Positions 14,516 through 21,338 of a DNA stretch of 29,284 bases are shown piece after piece. Source of the stretch: a virus; the IMG/VR virus record IMGVR_UViG_3300020020_000131, positions 1 through 29,284 of that record; one strand, written 5' to 3'. Within the stretch, counting starts at the first letter, position 1, and each line of letters opens with the position of its first letter. Under the pieces are notes generated by a model. It ran no database searches. It was given only the letters and a program-made list of their open reading frames with translations, and had not been told where the DNA came from. The position numbers were made by a program, and so were the translations under genes.

Positions 14516-14751
14516 TCACCGGCCACCATAGTCGACGGCTCAGCGCTCCCCGATCCTCTAGCCGGGAGGAACATCCGCAGATCGCGTTGCGGCGTCCACA
14601 GCGCTGACAGCTTGGCTTGGTGGGAGCGGCGAGGCCCGGACGAGTAGCCGAGGGGCGGATCGGTGAATGGCCGCGTCGCCGTCCGCGCCCAGGTGTGGTA
14701 CTGGTCGTCGGTGGGGGGCGGATCGAGGCCGAGCTTCACACCACCGAACAT
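14512..14751 (-). CDS. Hypothetical 79-residue protein
   Basis: The frame runs from an ATG at 14751 to a TGA overlapping the start of the secreted hydrolase (ATGA), 34 bases after the stop of the membrane peptide. It contains 'DQYHTWARTATRPFTDPPLGYSSGP' in the middle and no Cys or membrane helix. No convincing ribosome-binding site precedes the ATG. I recognise no family. The coupling to the next gene supports it. Confidence 0.55.
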   Translation of the reverse strand: MFGGVKLGLDPPPTDDQYHTWARTATRPFTDPPLGYSSGPRRSHQAKLSALWTPQRDLRMFLPARGSGSAEPSTMVAGE

Positions 14752-14785
14752 AGAGCGGAGGGGCGACCGGACACAAGGGGGATTA

Positions 14786-14902
14786 TCAGAGTCCTGTCTG
14801 GTTGGCGGCGGTGTAGAGAATCCACCAGGCGAACGCCACGAGCCCGAGGCTCACGGCGGCGATCATGACAGCGAGCACACACCCGGGACCACGGTCATCC
14901 AT
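14786..14902 (-). CDS. 38-residue single-pass membrane peptide
   Basis: The ATG at 14902 overlaps the upstream gene by 8 bp. Residues 8-31 ('CVLAVMIAAVSLGLVAFAWW') are one strongly hydrophobic helix, preceded by a charged N-terminus ('MDDRGPG') and followed by a short polar tail. The other ATG at 14898 opens a short frame without features, so 14902 was chosen. It could be a small holin, antiholin or membrane anchor near the secreted hydrolase. Confidence 0.62.
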   Translation of the reverse strand: MDDRGPGCVLAVMIAAVSLGLVAFAWWILYTAANQTGL

Positions 14903-15089
14903 CACTCACCGCCAGACGGGCGCGTTCGGCGTCCTCGTTGGCTTGGATGGTCTGTCGTCGAGCGTTGGCGTGCTCCTTGCAGTAGGCGCCAAACAGGTCG
15001 TTCCACTGACCGCGCACCTCGTAGGTCGCTACACGCTTGCAGCGTTCCCAGGCGCAGAGACGGACCATGATTTGAGTGACGTAGGCCAT
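14895..15089 (-). CDS. Small Cys/His protein, probable Zn-binding
   Basis: 64 residues. The ATG at 15089 shares a TGATG junction with the upstream stop, which decides the start although the frame stays open further upstream. 'LCAWERC' (C12, C17) and 'AYCKEHA' (Cys/His pair about 25 residues later) form a treble-clef-like Zn site common in actinophage mini-proteins. A charged helix follows. Function unknown. Confidence 0.72.
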   Translation of the reverse strand: MAYVTQIMVRLCAWERCKRVATYEVRGQWNDLFGAYCKEHANARRQTIQANEDAERARLAVSDG

Positions 15090-15247
15090 CAGGATTGGGC
15101 CTCCTTGATTTGTTGCTCGATGGGGCGACGCTCGTTGTCGTCGAGGGCGTCGAGGGTGAGGTTGCGGGACGCCGTGTCGGTGTTGTCCCGGTGGCGTGGA
15201 GGGCGACGCACGAACACGTCGGAGCGAACCCAATCGTTGTCACTCAT
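15089..15247 (-). CDS. Small charged protein, unknown
   Basis: 52 residues from the ATG at 15247, in an ATGA junction with the upstream gene. Highly charged, starting 'MSDNDWVRSDVFVRRPPRHR' and ending in a helix ('ERRPIEQQIKEAQS') whose coding sequence includes AAGGAGG, the ribosome-binding site of the next gene. No family is recognised. Its tight packing between two coupled genes supports it. Confidence 0.65.
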   Translation of the reverse strand: MSDNDWVRSDVFVRRPPRHRDNTDTASRNLTLDALDDNERRPIEQQIKEAQS

Positions 15248-15408
15248 GACAACCACTGGGCAGGCTCGTCAGAGTCGAGCAGTTGAGCACCGAGCGCCTC
15301 CTCCAGTTGATCCTGGTAGTACCAGGCGGCGACCTCCCGGCCACCTTCCTCGTCGGTGCGGTATTGGACGGCGTACATCTGACGCAGTAGACGGATCACC
15401 TCATCCAC
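15244..15408 (-). CDS. 54-residue acidic helical protein, GTG start
   Basis: The GTG at 15408 follows AAGGTGG with a 5-nt spacer and overlaps the preceding gene by 8 bp. The alternative ATG at 15378 would remove a good helix. The protein is helical and acidic ('VDEVIRLLRQMYAVQY', 'YYQDQLEEALGAQLL'). No family is recognised. Confidence 0.6.
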   Translation of the reverse strand: MDEVIRLLRQMYAVQYRTDEEGGREVAAWYYQDQLEEALGAQLLDSDEPAQWLS

Positions 15409-15883
15409 GAGTCACCACCTTGGCGCCGTCGGCCAGCGCTAGAGCGCCAGCAGAGACACGAACCGGGGCCGGAGCCCAGTAGCCGTAGACGGCGCGGGTG
15501 CCGCCCCGGGACGGATCACCCGTGTCGTGGATGACGCCGTCGATGACGGCGACGTAGTGCTTGGAGCAGCGGGCGATCAGTCGGCCGGTCGGCAGTTCGT
15601 CGGCACGGAGATGGACCTGGGTGCCGGAGCCGATGGACATGGTCGGGGTCCACTTCCAGTGTTCCTCGGCCATGAAGGCGTGCATGGCTTTGGTGGAGAA
15701 CCCGTCGCGGGGAGAGTGGGAGCGGCCGGGCTTGTCGACGTGGCGGGCGATGTCGAAGGCGCGGTCGTAGACGTAGGCGTAGTCGTGGCCGACAGCGATG
15801 GCGATGGCGCGGACACCGCAGTCGCCAGCGGAGCCTTTGTAGCCGGCGGCGGCGCGGCCACCGTCGTCGTAGACCCAGTTCAT
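15401..15883 (-). CDS. Putative cysteine hydrolase (papain/C39-like)
   Basis: 160 residues; the ATG at 15883 overlaps the upstream stop. 'GDCGVRAIAIA' near the N-terminus places Cys22 at the start of a helix, as in papain-fold enzymes. 'CSKHYVAVIDGVIHDT' supplies a candidate His109 on a strand and Asp115, and 'YGYW' follows. The order Cys-helix, His-strand, Asp fits a cysteine peptidase or transglutaminase-like fold, and I recognise 'SKH.VAVIDGVIHDT' as a recurrent pattern in phage and plasmid proteins. It has no signal peptide, so it should act in the cytoplasm or in the virion. The substrate is unknown. Confidence 0.65.
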   Translation of the reverse strand: MNWVYDDGGRAAAGYKGSAGDCGVRAIAIAVGHDYAYVYDRAFDIARHVDKPGRSHSPRDGFSTKAMHAFMAEEHWKWTPTMSIGSGTQVHLRADELPTGRLIARCSKHYVAVIDGVIHDTGDPSRGGTRAVYGYWAPAPVRVSAGALALADGAKVVTRG

Positions 15884-16047
15884 GGAGTGTCCTTGGCGGC
15901 ATAAGCGTCATACGCGTCCTGAGCGGTCAGAAAGTACCGGATGTCGCCAGTCTCGTCCCGCAGGTAGGTCGCGGTGGTTGGGCCTTTGGAGAGTTGAAGC
16001 GCCCACATGCGGGTCCGCTTGTTGTACCAGGCGGTCGGTCGGTTCAT
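15880..16047 (-). CDS. 55-residue protein, unknown
   Basis: ATGA junctions at both ends: the ATG at 16047 overlaps the upstream stop and the stop overlaps the cysteine-hydrolase start. GAAAGGAAATGCC before the ATG supplies a ribosome-binding site. The sequence ('MNRPTAWYNKRTRMWALQLS', 'GDIRYFLTAQDAYDAYAAKD') looks like a small beta-beta-alpha unit, somewhat like the AP2/integrase-type DNA-binding fold, but that is a weak resemblance. Confidence 0.65.
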   Translation of the reverse strand: MNRPTAWYNKRTRMWALQLSKGPTTATYLRDETGDIRYFLTAQDAYDAYAAKDTP

Positions 16048-16310
16048 GGCATTTCCTTTCGGGTGGTGGGGTCGGGTGGGGTGAACATTTCAGCGTGCTC
16101 AACAGCGGACCGGCAGTAGCCGCAACCATCCCACGAGCCCTGACCCAACTCGTGGCCGAGAGGGCAGCGGCCACGGCGGATCGTCGCCATCAGGTTGGCG
16201 GCTCGTTGCATCTTCGTTGAGAAGATGTCGGCTTCCGCCCAGGCGACGGCGCGGGGCAAGTGGAAGGCGACCCACTCATCGATGTGGGAGACGGGAGGCT
16301 CGTAGCTCAC
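16044..16310 (-). CDS. Small Zn-ribbon-like protein
   Basis: 88 residues; the ATG at 16310 overlaps the upstream stop. Residues 1-45 are helical ('HIDEWVAFHLPRAVAWAEADIF'). 'RGRCPLGHELGQGSWDGCGYCRSAVEHA' at residues 47-74 offers Cys, His, Cys and Cys ligands for a Zn site. Function unknown. It is the second gene of the transcript that starts at 16570. Confidence 0.65.
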   Translation of the reverse strand: MSYEPPVSHIDEWVAFHLPRAVAWAEADIFSTKMQRAANLMATIRRGRCPLGHELGQGSWDGCGYCRSAVEHAEMFTPPDPTTRKEMP

Positions 16311-16570
16311 AGGATTCTCCTTGCTGAGGCGCGGATGCGGCGGATGACGACAGCCCCGGTGACGGAGCGGCGAGCGATGACGTAGTTGAGGTCACCGGGG
16401 AGACCCCACACGTCGAGCCCGGTGAGCACACGTGGGTTGCCGAGGATGGTGAGGTCGTCGGGGGAGACGGGGATGATGAGGGTGTCGGCTGACGACTCGC
16501 CTTGGACGAGGACGAGCCGGACGACGAGGTCGTCGGTGGCGACGAGCCCGACGAGGGTGGTAGTGGTCAT
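16307..16570 (-). CDS. Hypothetical protein behind promoter copy 4, leaderless
   Basis: 87 residues, starting MTTTTLVGL at an ATG 7 nt behind TATAAT. Beta-rich and hydrophobic in the first half ('LVVRLVLVQG', 'DTLIIPVSPDDLTIL'), with an Arg-rich end ('AVVIRRIRASARRIL'). No Cys, no signal peptide, no family recognised. It is the first gene of a transcript that probably runs to the small genes at 14-16 kb. Confidence 0.7.
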   Translation of the reverse strand: MTTTTLVGLVATDDLVVRLVLVQGESSADTLIIPVSPDDLTILGNPRVLTGLDVWGLPGDLNYVIARRSVTGAVVIRRIRASARRIL

Positions 16571-16614
16571 AACCCCAATTATACAGAAGTCGTGACCGGA
16601 AGTAAACCCCTATT
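16571..16614 (-). promoter_or_regulatory. Dispersed promoter, copy 4, leaderless for 16570 gene
   Basis: AATAGGGG, TTTACT (16601-16606), 17-bp spacer, TATAAT (16578-16583), TGGGGTT and ATG at 16570. The spacer shares CTG before TATAAT with copy 2 but is otherwise different, so the conservation is confined to functional positions. Confidence 0.82.
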
Positions 16615-16630
16615 TACGCTGGGGTGGCAG

Positions 16631-17329
16631 TCAGAGACGGATGGTGACGGCTTCACCGTCCTGGGCGAGCAGCGACGCCATGTCACCACGAGTGATCCAG
16701 GCCCGGCCGAGCTGTCCCCACGATGTCGACCACGAGTTGATGATCCGGTACGCCTGCCGCGGATGCGAGGCGAACGCGATCTCGTAGGCGTGGCCGCCGA
16801 CCCCGGGACCAGTCGGGGAGATGAAGCCGTTGGAGTCCGGGTCGAACATGTTGTCGGTCCAGACGGTGCCGACGACAGCGGGCGAATAGAAGCTGACCCA
16901 CTCCCACAGCTCCTCCTCGCCACGCAGCCACGACCACCCCGCGATCAACCTGAGAGCACGTAGATGTTGGAACGGGGCGTCAGTCGATGAGCCGTCGTGT
17001 GGCTCCGGCCACCACGGGTCATACGGCTGGGAGTCGAGGTACCCCTGGTGTCGTTCGGCTTCGGTGTCGAACAGGTGCCGGTCGGGCTGATGTTCGTAGC
17101 GGAACGGCAGAGTGATCAGTGTCCCGGCGGCAGCTTGGAACGTGCAGGAGGGGCCGCCCTGGTTGAACGTCGACTTGGCGGTGCGATGCCACGGCGACGT
17201 CCGCGGTTCGCTGAGACGGGGCGGAGGGTTGACGAGGGCGAGGTGGTTGAGGTTGCCGGGGCGATGCTCGACGCCGCGCAGCCCGAGCGGGTAGGGGGTC
17301 GGGCCGTGCTGCGGGAATTCGACGGTCAT
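16631..17329 (-). CDS. Papain-like (C1A-type) cysteine protease
   Basis: 232 residues; the ATG at 17329 overlaps the upstream stop (ATGA). The papain active-site order is complete: Gln57 and Cys62 in 'NQGGPSCTFQAA' (oxyanion Gln and nucleophile at the start of the helix), His180 in 'VGGHAYEIAF', and Asn198 in 'YRIINSWSTSWGQLGRAWI', which is the classic NSWxxxWGxxG strand. There is no signal peptide and no clear propeptide beyond about 50 residues, so a cytoplasmic or virion role is likely. Possible jobs are prohead processing or cleavage of a host protein during entry. The fold is well supported; the role is not. Confidence 0.85.
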   Translation of the reverse strand: MTVEFPQHGPTPYPLGLRGVEHRPGNLNHLALVNPPPRLSEPRTSPWHRTAKSTFNQGGPSCTFQAAAGTLITLPFRYEHQPDRHLFDTEAERHQGYLDSQPYDPWWPEPHDGSSTDAPFQHLRALRLIAGWSWLRGEEELWEWVSFYSPAVVGTVWTDNMFDPDSNGFISPTGPGVGGHAYEIAFASHPRQAYRIINSWSTSWGQLGRAWITRGDMASLLAQDGEAVTIRL

Positions 17330-17544
17330 CGACCTGACCTTTCCTTGCAGTCACATGGATCACCCGACGCGAGGAGGGCGGTGAACTCCAGGGCGTTGCA
17401 GAGCTGCCGGCCACATGACTCCGTTCGGCCTGAGCGCACCTGGGAGGCGGCGGCACGGACCGTGGAGCAGCGGCACCAGCATTGCACCATCAGGTACTCC
17501 GCAGTGCCACGGTGGGCGTTGAGTGATCCTGCCGGCCTTCCCAT
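17326..17544 (-). CDS. Short Cys-rich protein, possible Zn site
   Basis: 72 residues. The ATG at 17544 lies 18 bases after the upstream stop, and the stop overlaps the cysteine-protease start. 'MVQCWCRCSTVR' and 'ESCGRQLCNAL' plus 'GDPCDCKER' contain seven Cys, enough for one or two metal sites. No family is recognised. It resembles other small Cys-rich phage proteins only in composition. Confidence 0.55.
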   Translation of the reverse strand: MGRPAGSLNAHRGTAEYLMVQCWCRCSTVRAAASQVRSGRTESCGRQLCNALEFTALLASGDPCDCKERSGR

Positions 17545-17562
17545 CTACGGCCGGAGGTTACC

Positions 17563-17937
17563 TCAGGTGACGAGACGTTCGATGGTTCCTCCACGCTCAC
17601 CGAGCAACCAGGCAGCAGAAGCAAGCAACCACTTGGTGCGGCCATCCTCATCGACGTAGGCGAGGAGACGGCCAGCATGCCGCATCTGCTCGCTGGCCTT
17701 GCCGTAGTCGTGGCGGGTCACATCGAGGTAGTTGACGAAGGTGCCGGCCTCCCATGCGCCCATTGTCGGGGGATGCTCGTGATCCGATTCGTAGTAGTGC
17801 GGGATCTCACCGTGGACGGTGACTTGGCGGGCCGGCGTGAACTCGACAAGCTCCTCGACGACATCCGGGTTGTACGGGGTGTCGCGGCTCTCGTGCTTCG
17901 CCTCAAAGATGGTCCAACGGACCTTCAACGTGTACAT
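17563..17937 (-). CDS. Hypothetical phage protein, 124 residues
   Basis: The ATG at 17937 follows AGAAAGG with an 8-nt spacing, one of the better ribosome-binding sites in the window. The sequence starts 'MYTLKVRWTIFEAK', has 'RQVTVHGEIP' in the middle and ends 'WLLASAAWLLGERGGTIERL'. I recognise the start and the 'WLLGxxGxTIERL' ending as those of a small actinophage family often near head-to-tail genes. Its function is not known to me. A 66-bp gap separates it from the upstream gene; I see no clear promoter in it. Confidence 0.7.
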   Translation of the reverse strand: MYTLKVRWTIFEAKHESRDTPYNPDVVEELVEFTPARQVTVHGEIPHYYESDHEHPPTMGAWEAGTFVNYLDVTRHDYGKASEQMRHAGRLLAYVDEDGRTKWLLASAAWLLGERGGTIERLVT

Positions 17938-18003
17938 CGGTCTGCCTTTCTGTCGTGGCCGGGCCTCGCGGCGATCCGGCTCGGACAGAACCGTAGCAAA
18001 CCG

Positions 18004-18216
18004 TTAGGTGAGACCGGCGTTGGCGGAGGCGTTGCCGAGCGATTCGAGGTCGGCGTCGGTGACGGGGGTGACGTCGGCGACGACCGGGCGGCGGGCGGAG
18101 GCGTCGGCGACGGCTTCGGCCAGCTCGTCCTTGTCCATCGAGGAGCGACCTTCGATGTCGAGGTCGCGGGCTTGCTCGACAAGTTCGGCCTTGGTGGGTT
18201 CCTTCTCAGTTGCCAT
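18004..18216 (-). CDS. Rho-N/SAP-like small protein
   Basis: 70 residues. 'TKAELVEQARDLDIEGRSSMDKDELAEAV' (residues 8-36, cited in part) is a helix-extended-loop-helix motif like that of the Rho N-terminal and SAP/HeH domains, which bind nucleic acids or act as assembly modules. A disordered acidic tail follows. Such short proteins are common in phage head-to-tail regions. The ATG at 18216 sits 7 nt behind a TATTCT box and has no ribosome-binding site. Confidence 0.7.
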   Translation of the reverse strand: MATEKEPTKAELVEQARDLDIEGRSSMDKDELAEAVADASARRPVVADVTPVTDADLESLGNASANAGLT

Positions 18217-18223
18217 GAGCGGG

Positions 18224-18252
18224 AGAATACCCCACCTGAGCGACAGTGAAAC
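18224..18252 (-). promoter_or_regulatory. Possible divergent version of the leaderless promoter
   Basis: GTTTCA (18247-18252), a 17-bp spacer and TATTCT (18224-18229), then 7 nt to the ATG at 18216. Spacing is identical to the dispersed promoter, but the AATAGGGG and TGGGGTT parts are absent, so this is a weaker call. Confidence 0.4.
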
Positions 18253-18477
18253 CTACCCGAGCAGGCGTCGCACGATGACGGTGACGTTGTTCTTGCACCA
18301 GTCGACCATCTCGGCGAGCGTGCCGAGATGGTTGTGCCACTCCTCGTGCAGCGCGACGTCACCGACGACGGCGCCGCACCGGTCGCAGAGGGGGACATCT
18401 TCGATGGTGGTGTCGGTTTCGATGAGGAGCGACGTCTCGCCATCATCGAGGGGGACGACATGAAAGTCGGCGGGCAT
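18253..18477 (-). CDS. Small protein with CxxC and HxxxH, probable Zn finger
   Basis: 74 residues. TGATG junction with the upstream gene at 18477. 'PLCDRCGAVV' (C30/C33 region) followed by 'ALHEEWHNH' gives a Cys2-His2 set suited to one Zn ion. The first 25 residues are beta-like ('FHVVPLDDGETSLLIETDT'), and the C-terminus is an amphipathic helix. Function unknown. Its TAG stop lies at the edge of the possible promoter at 18224-18252. Confidence 0.68.
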   Translation of the reverse strand: MPADFHVVPLDDGETSLLIETDTTIEDVPLCDRCGAVVGDVALHEEWHNHLGTLAEMVDWCKNNVTVIVRRLLG

Positions 18478-18734
18478 CAGTCCTCGATGACTTCCACGAC
18501 GGTGCGAGGATCGAGCGTCAGACAGTGGGACACCTTGCGGACTGAACCGTCATCGCGGTGGTCGCTACGCTCGTGCAGGATGACTCGAACAGTGGGACGG
18601 TCACGGGTGAGGGTGATGGCGTGGCAGATCCCTTCGATTCCGTCGATGCGGAGCGTCTTGCCGATGTGGGTGGCGCAGAGGAACCCGGCGAACAGGGTCG
18701 GCACCGGGTGGATGATTTCGAGGCGCGGCCCCAT
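18477..18734 (-). CDS. Hypothetical 85-residue protein
   Basis: Start chosen at the ATG at 18734 (product MGPRLEIIH) because it forms a TGATG junction with the upstream stop; an in-frame ATG four codons earlier is possible. Beta-rich with one 'ICHAITLTRDRPTVRVILHER' stretch and 'SHCLTLDPRTVVEVIED' at the end. No family is recognised. It sits in a three-gene transcript with the DUF1360-like protein. Confidence 0.65.
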   Translation of the reverse strand: MGPRLEIIHPVPTLFAGFLCATHIGKTLRIDGIEGICHAITLTRDRPTVRVILHERSDHRDDGSVRKVSHCLTLDPRTVVEVIED

Positions 18735-19267
18735 CAGTTCACCCACGACCCGTCGGAGAGACGGTCGGCCAGCACGAGCAGAGACAGGTCGCCGGCTTCG
18801 ACCGCGTCGGCGGACGAGGCCCGGGTGAACCCGGCCCGGACGAGAGCCTCAATTGAGTTGGCTTGATCGGGCAGCGGATCGTACTCACGGGTTTGGAGAT
18901 GCCCGGTGAGGAGGGAGGCGGTGCAGGCGATCATGCCGGCCCACAAGAAACGGTTGGTCGGGGACCAGACAACGATGAACGAGACGGGGACGGCGACATA
19001 GACGGAGACGCACCAGGGGCAGGTGAGGAGATCGTCGATCTTCGTCCACGTCACACGGCGACGGATGCGGCGCCAAAGGGCAGAGATTGGGCCGGGCGCG
19101 TCGTCAGGTGATCGAGTGTTGCGGCCGAGGTTGGCTTTCGCCTTCTTCTCGATGCCAGCACGCAACGGTTCGGTGATCGAGTCCTTGGTGACGAGGCGGG
19201 TGAGGCGGGCGGTGGTGCCGGCGACGAGGAGGATGAGGAGGGCGAGGACACCGGTCGAGACGTTCAC
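18734..19267 (-). CDS. DUF1360-like membrane protein
   Basis: 177 residues from a GTG at 19267. Residues 5-22 are a membrane helix ('GVLALLILLVAGTTARL'). 'RLTRLVTKDSITEPLR' follows, as in DUF1360. 'LLTCPWCVSVYVAVPVSFIVVW' around residues 82-103 has the family's CPxC pair at the start of a second helix, and 'FLWAGMIACTASLLTG' forms a third. The function of DUF1360 is unknown. The gene lies directly behind the large terminase, with a -10-like box in the 20-bp gap. Confidence 0.72.
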   Translation of the reverse strand: MNVSTGVLALLILLVAGTTARLTRLVTKDSITEPLRAGIEKKAKANLGRNTRSPDDAPGPISALWRRIRRRVTWTKIDDLLTCPWCVSVYVAVPVSFIVVWSPTNRFLWAGMIACTASLLTGHLQTREYDPLPDQANSIEALVRAGFTRASSADAVEAGDLSLLVLADRLSDGSWVN

Positions 19268-19281
19268 AAACCCCAGTTATA
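19268..19281 (-). promoter_or_regulatory. Partial dispersed promoter (-10 part) before DUF1360-like gene
   Basis: TATAAC (19276-19281) followed by TGGGGTTT and the GTG at 19267. This matches the downstream half of the dispersed promoter, but no TTTACT is present 17 bp upstream, where the terminase 3' end lies. Either a weaker promoter or a remnant. Confidence 0.55.
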
Positions 19282-19287
19282 GCAGAG

Positions 19288-20736
19288 TCAGAGTTGTTCG
19301 GTGGCGTACTTGGTTTGATCCGGGAGCGACGCCGAACCGATCCGGGTCGGAGGCATCAACTGCGTCACGACATGCACCAGAGCGTCGATGCGGTCCGGGG
19401 ACTTTCCCTCGGCCGGAACCCACGTGCTCATCTGATCCTCCAGCTTCGGGAGATGACCGAAGTGATGCACGGCACCTTTGACATACAGCACGGAGACAGG
19501 CTCGGCGCGGTCAGCCTTGCTGAGTTTGGCGCGCACCTTCTGCACGTTCACTGTTGGGTCGACGTTGTGGATGACGGCACGGTAAGCGTCTCCCTGGTTG
19601 ATCTCGACCCACGCCACCTCGCAATTGAAGTCCCGGTACGCCTTGACCACTTCCGCCGCCCACACTTCGGGTGGGCCGGTCAACGACCGATCGTCGAGCA
19701 CGACAACATGGTCACGGGTCGCCCGGGCGTTGACTGGGGCGGTGGCGACGACGATGCCGCATTCGGCGGTCTCGCCGGGAGGGTCGACACCGATGGCACG
19801 AACCCAGCGGCGCCGTTCCTTCGTGAATGTTTCAGCGGCACGACCGAACTGTTCGGCGATCTTTCCCCAGGCGACGGCCAGTGACCGCCATGGCCGTTCG
19901 ATGTCGAACTGGAGGAACCGTCCACGCTCGATTTGAGCGAGCGTCCACAGCGCCCCCTCGACGTCTTCCAGGAATCGGGCGTGGATCTCCTGGGCGCCGA
20001 GACGGGTGTTCTCGTAGCGTTCGAGGATCAGCTCGACGAACGCCGGAGCCAAGTTCAGGAAGTTGTCGTAGGTGGAGCCGGTGGTGACGACGGTGCGGGG
20101 ACGTTCCTCCAGAGCCCGGAGCCACGGCAGAGGACGGGGGGTGCCGGTGATGATGGAGTGGGGTTCGCCGACACGGTTGCCGAACATGGCGTTGTCCCAG
20201 GCGTCGGCACCGAACTTCATGGAGGCCGGCTCGTCGAACCAGACGAGGTCGGAGTTGAGGCCACGGATCGAGTCGGGGTCGGCGGCGGAACGGACGTGGC
20301 CGACGGCGCCGTTGGGCCAGGAGACGAGACGCTTGGAGGCTTCGTAGGTGGGGCGGACCGCGGGCGGATGGATGGCGAGGAGACCGGACGGGCCGTCGAC
20401 CATGACGTCGCGGGCTTCGGCGGGGGTCTTGCCGACGATGGTGATGAACCCGGCGAGGCCCTTGTTGACGAGGGAGCGGACACCTTCGGCGCCGGCACGG
20501 GTCTTGCCGAACCCGCGGCCGGCACGGATGATCCAGGTGTCCCAGACACCTTCGGGGAGACGTTGGGCGGGGCGGGACAGCCATTCGTTCCAGGCGTACT
20601 GGGCGGAGCGGGACATCTCGGCGGGGAGTACCTCGCGGAGGTTCGCTACGGCTTGCTCACGGTCCTCAGGGGCGAAGCGGAGGAGTGCCCGCTCCAGCGG
20701 GGACAGAGTGGCGGGATCACGCTCCAGAACGGACAT
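19288..20736 (-). CDS. terL: Terminase large subunit
   Basis: 482 residues. The motor domain has Walker A 'RAGRGFGKTR' (residues 71-80) and Walker B 'LVWFDE' (164-169), with a coupling-type 'ITGTPRP' at 196-202. The nuclease domain has Asp318 in 'AIGVDPPG', Glu378 in 'AWVEIN' and Asp451 in 'DRIDALVH', the RNase H-like metal site. Length and motif order are typical of a complete TerL. It packages DNA through the portal using ATP and cuts the concatemer. The ATG at 20736 forms a TGATG junction with the DpdA-like gene upstream. The putative small terminase is 4.3 kb upstream, separated by modification genes. Confidence 0.93.
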   Translation of the reverse strand: MSVLERDPATLSPLERALLRFAPEDREQAVANLREVLPAEMSRSAQYAWNEWLSRPAQRLPEGVWDTWIIRAGRGFGKTRAGAEGVRSLVNKGLAGFITIVGKTPAEARDVMVDGPSGLLAIHPPAVRPTYEASKRLVSWPNGAVGHVRSAADPDSIRGLNSDLVWFDEPASMKFGADAWDNAMFGNRVGEPHSIITGTPRPLPWLRALEERPRTVVTTGSTYDNFLNLAPAFVELILERYENTRLGAQEIHARFLEDVEGALWTLAQIERGRFLQFDIERPWRSLAVAWGKIAEQFGRAAETFTKERRRWVRAIGVDPPGETAECGIVVATAPVNARATRDHVVVLDDRSLTGPPEVWAAEVVKAYRDFNCEVAWVEINQGDAYRAVIHNVDPTVNVQKVRAKLSKADRAEPVSVLYVKGAVHHFGHLPKLEDQMSTWVPAEGKSPDRIDALVHVVTQLMPPTRIGSASLPDQTKYATEQL

Positions 20737-21338
20737 CAGGCTCCAGCCTGGATGAGCGTCGGCTGTTGATTGGTCGCCCGCATGAACCGCAGCAGTTTGG
20801 GCAGGTTGACGTCAGGGCCGAACGCGACGAACGTGCCATCGACCGAGTCGTAGTCGTGGGCGGCGGCGAATCGGAGACGGCGCAGCGAATTGACCCGACC
20901 CATGTGAGTCCAACCGTCGGACCCGGCAGCGAGAGCCTGCGCCTCGACGCTCAGTTTCCAGGCGTCGTCACCGCCGGTGAACAAGACGTCGGCATCATCA
21001 GGGATAGCAGTGCACCCGTTCTGTGTGACGTAGGCGGCCCGATAACCGAACCCCTTGACCACGGCGGCGTAGCGCATCCAGCGCTCGTTCGTCGCTGCGG
21101 CGTCGCATACGACATCGGGGACGACGGCGAACAGACAGTCGGGTTCGTTGGCGTACCGTTCAAGCGTGTCGATCCACTTCGACTCGCGCCACTGGTCACC
21201 GTAGCAGCCGTTGTCGAGCGCCCAGCAGACGTTGGGGAGGAGTCGGTTACCGCTGTTCGGGGTGACCAACTGCCCGAGAAGTCCGGCAGTCATGGCGTCA
21301 CGAACCGGCGGTGTTGAGGGCGTTCCGAGATACAACAC
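20736..21338 (-). CDS. Queuine transglycosylase-like protein (DpdA-like)
   Basis: 200 residues from a GTG at 21338 that overlaps the transporter gene by 41 bp. 'CWALDNGCYGD' near residue 40, 'CLFAVVPDVVCDA' at about 70-82, 'ADVLFTGGDDAWK' at about 120 and 'HMGRVNSLRRLRFAAAHDYDSVDGT' at about 145-170 are the pattern I know from phage queuine tRNA-ribosyltransferase-like proteins (DUF7221 type). The asparagine/arginine segment and the 'DSxDGT' barrel strand fit the TGT superfamily. In phages such proteins (DpdA group) exchange guanine in DNA for a 7-deazaguanine base. The adjacent transporter supports this reading. Product and substrate base cannot be read from sequence. Confidence 0.7.
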   Translation of the reverse strand: MLYLGTPSTPPVRDAMTAGLLGQLVTPNSGNRLLPNVCWALDNGCYGDQWRESKWIDTLERYANEPDCLFAVVPDVVCDAAATNERWMRYAAVVKGFGYRAAYVTQNGCTAIPDDADVLFTGGDDAWKLSVEAQALAAGSDGWTHMGRVNSLRRLRFAAAHDYDSVDGTFVAFGPDVNLPKLLRFMRATNQQPTLIQAGA

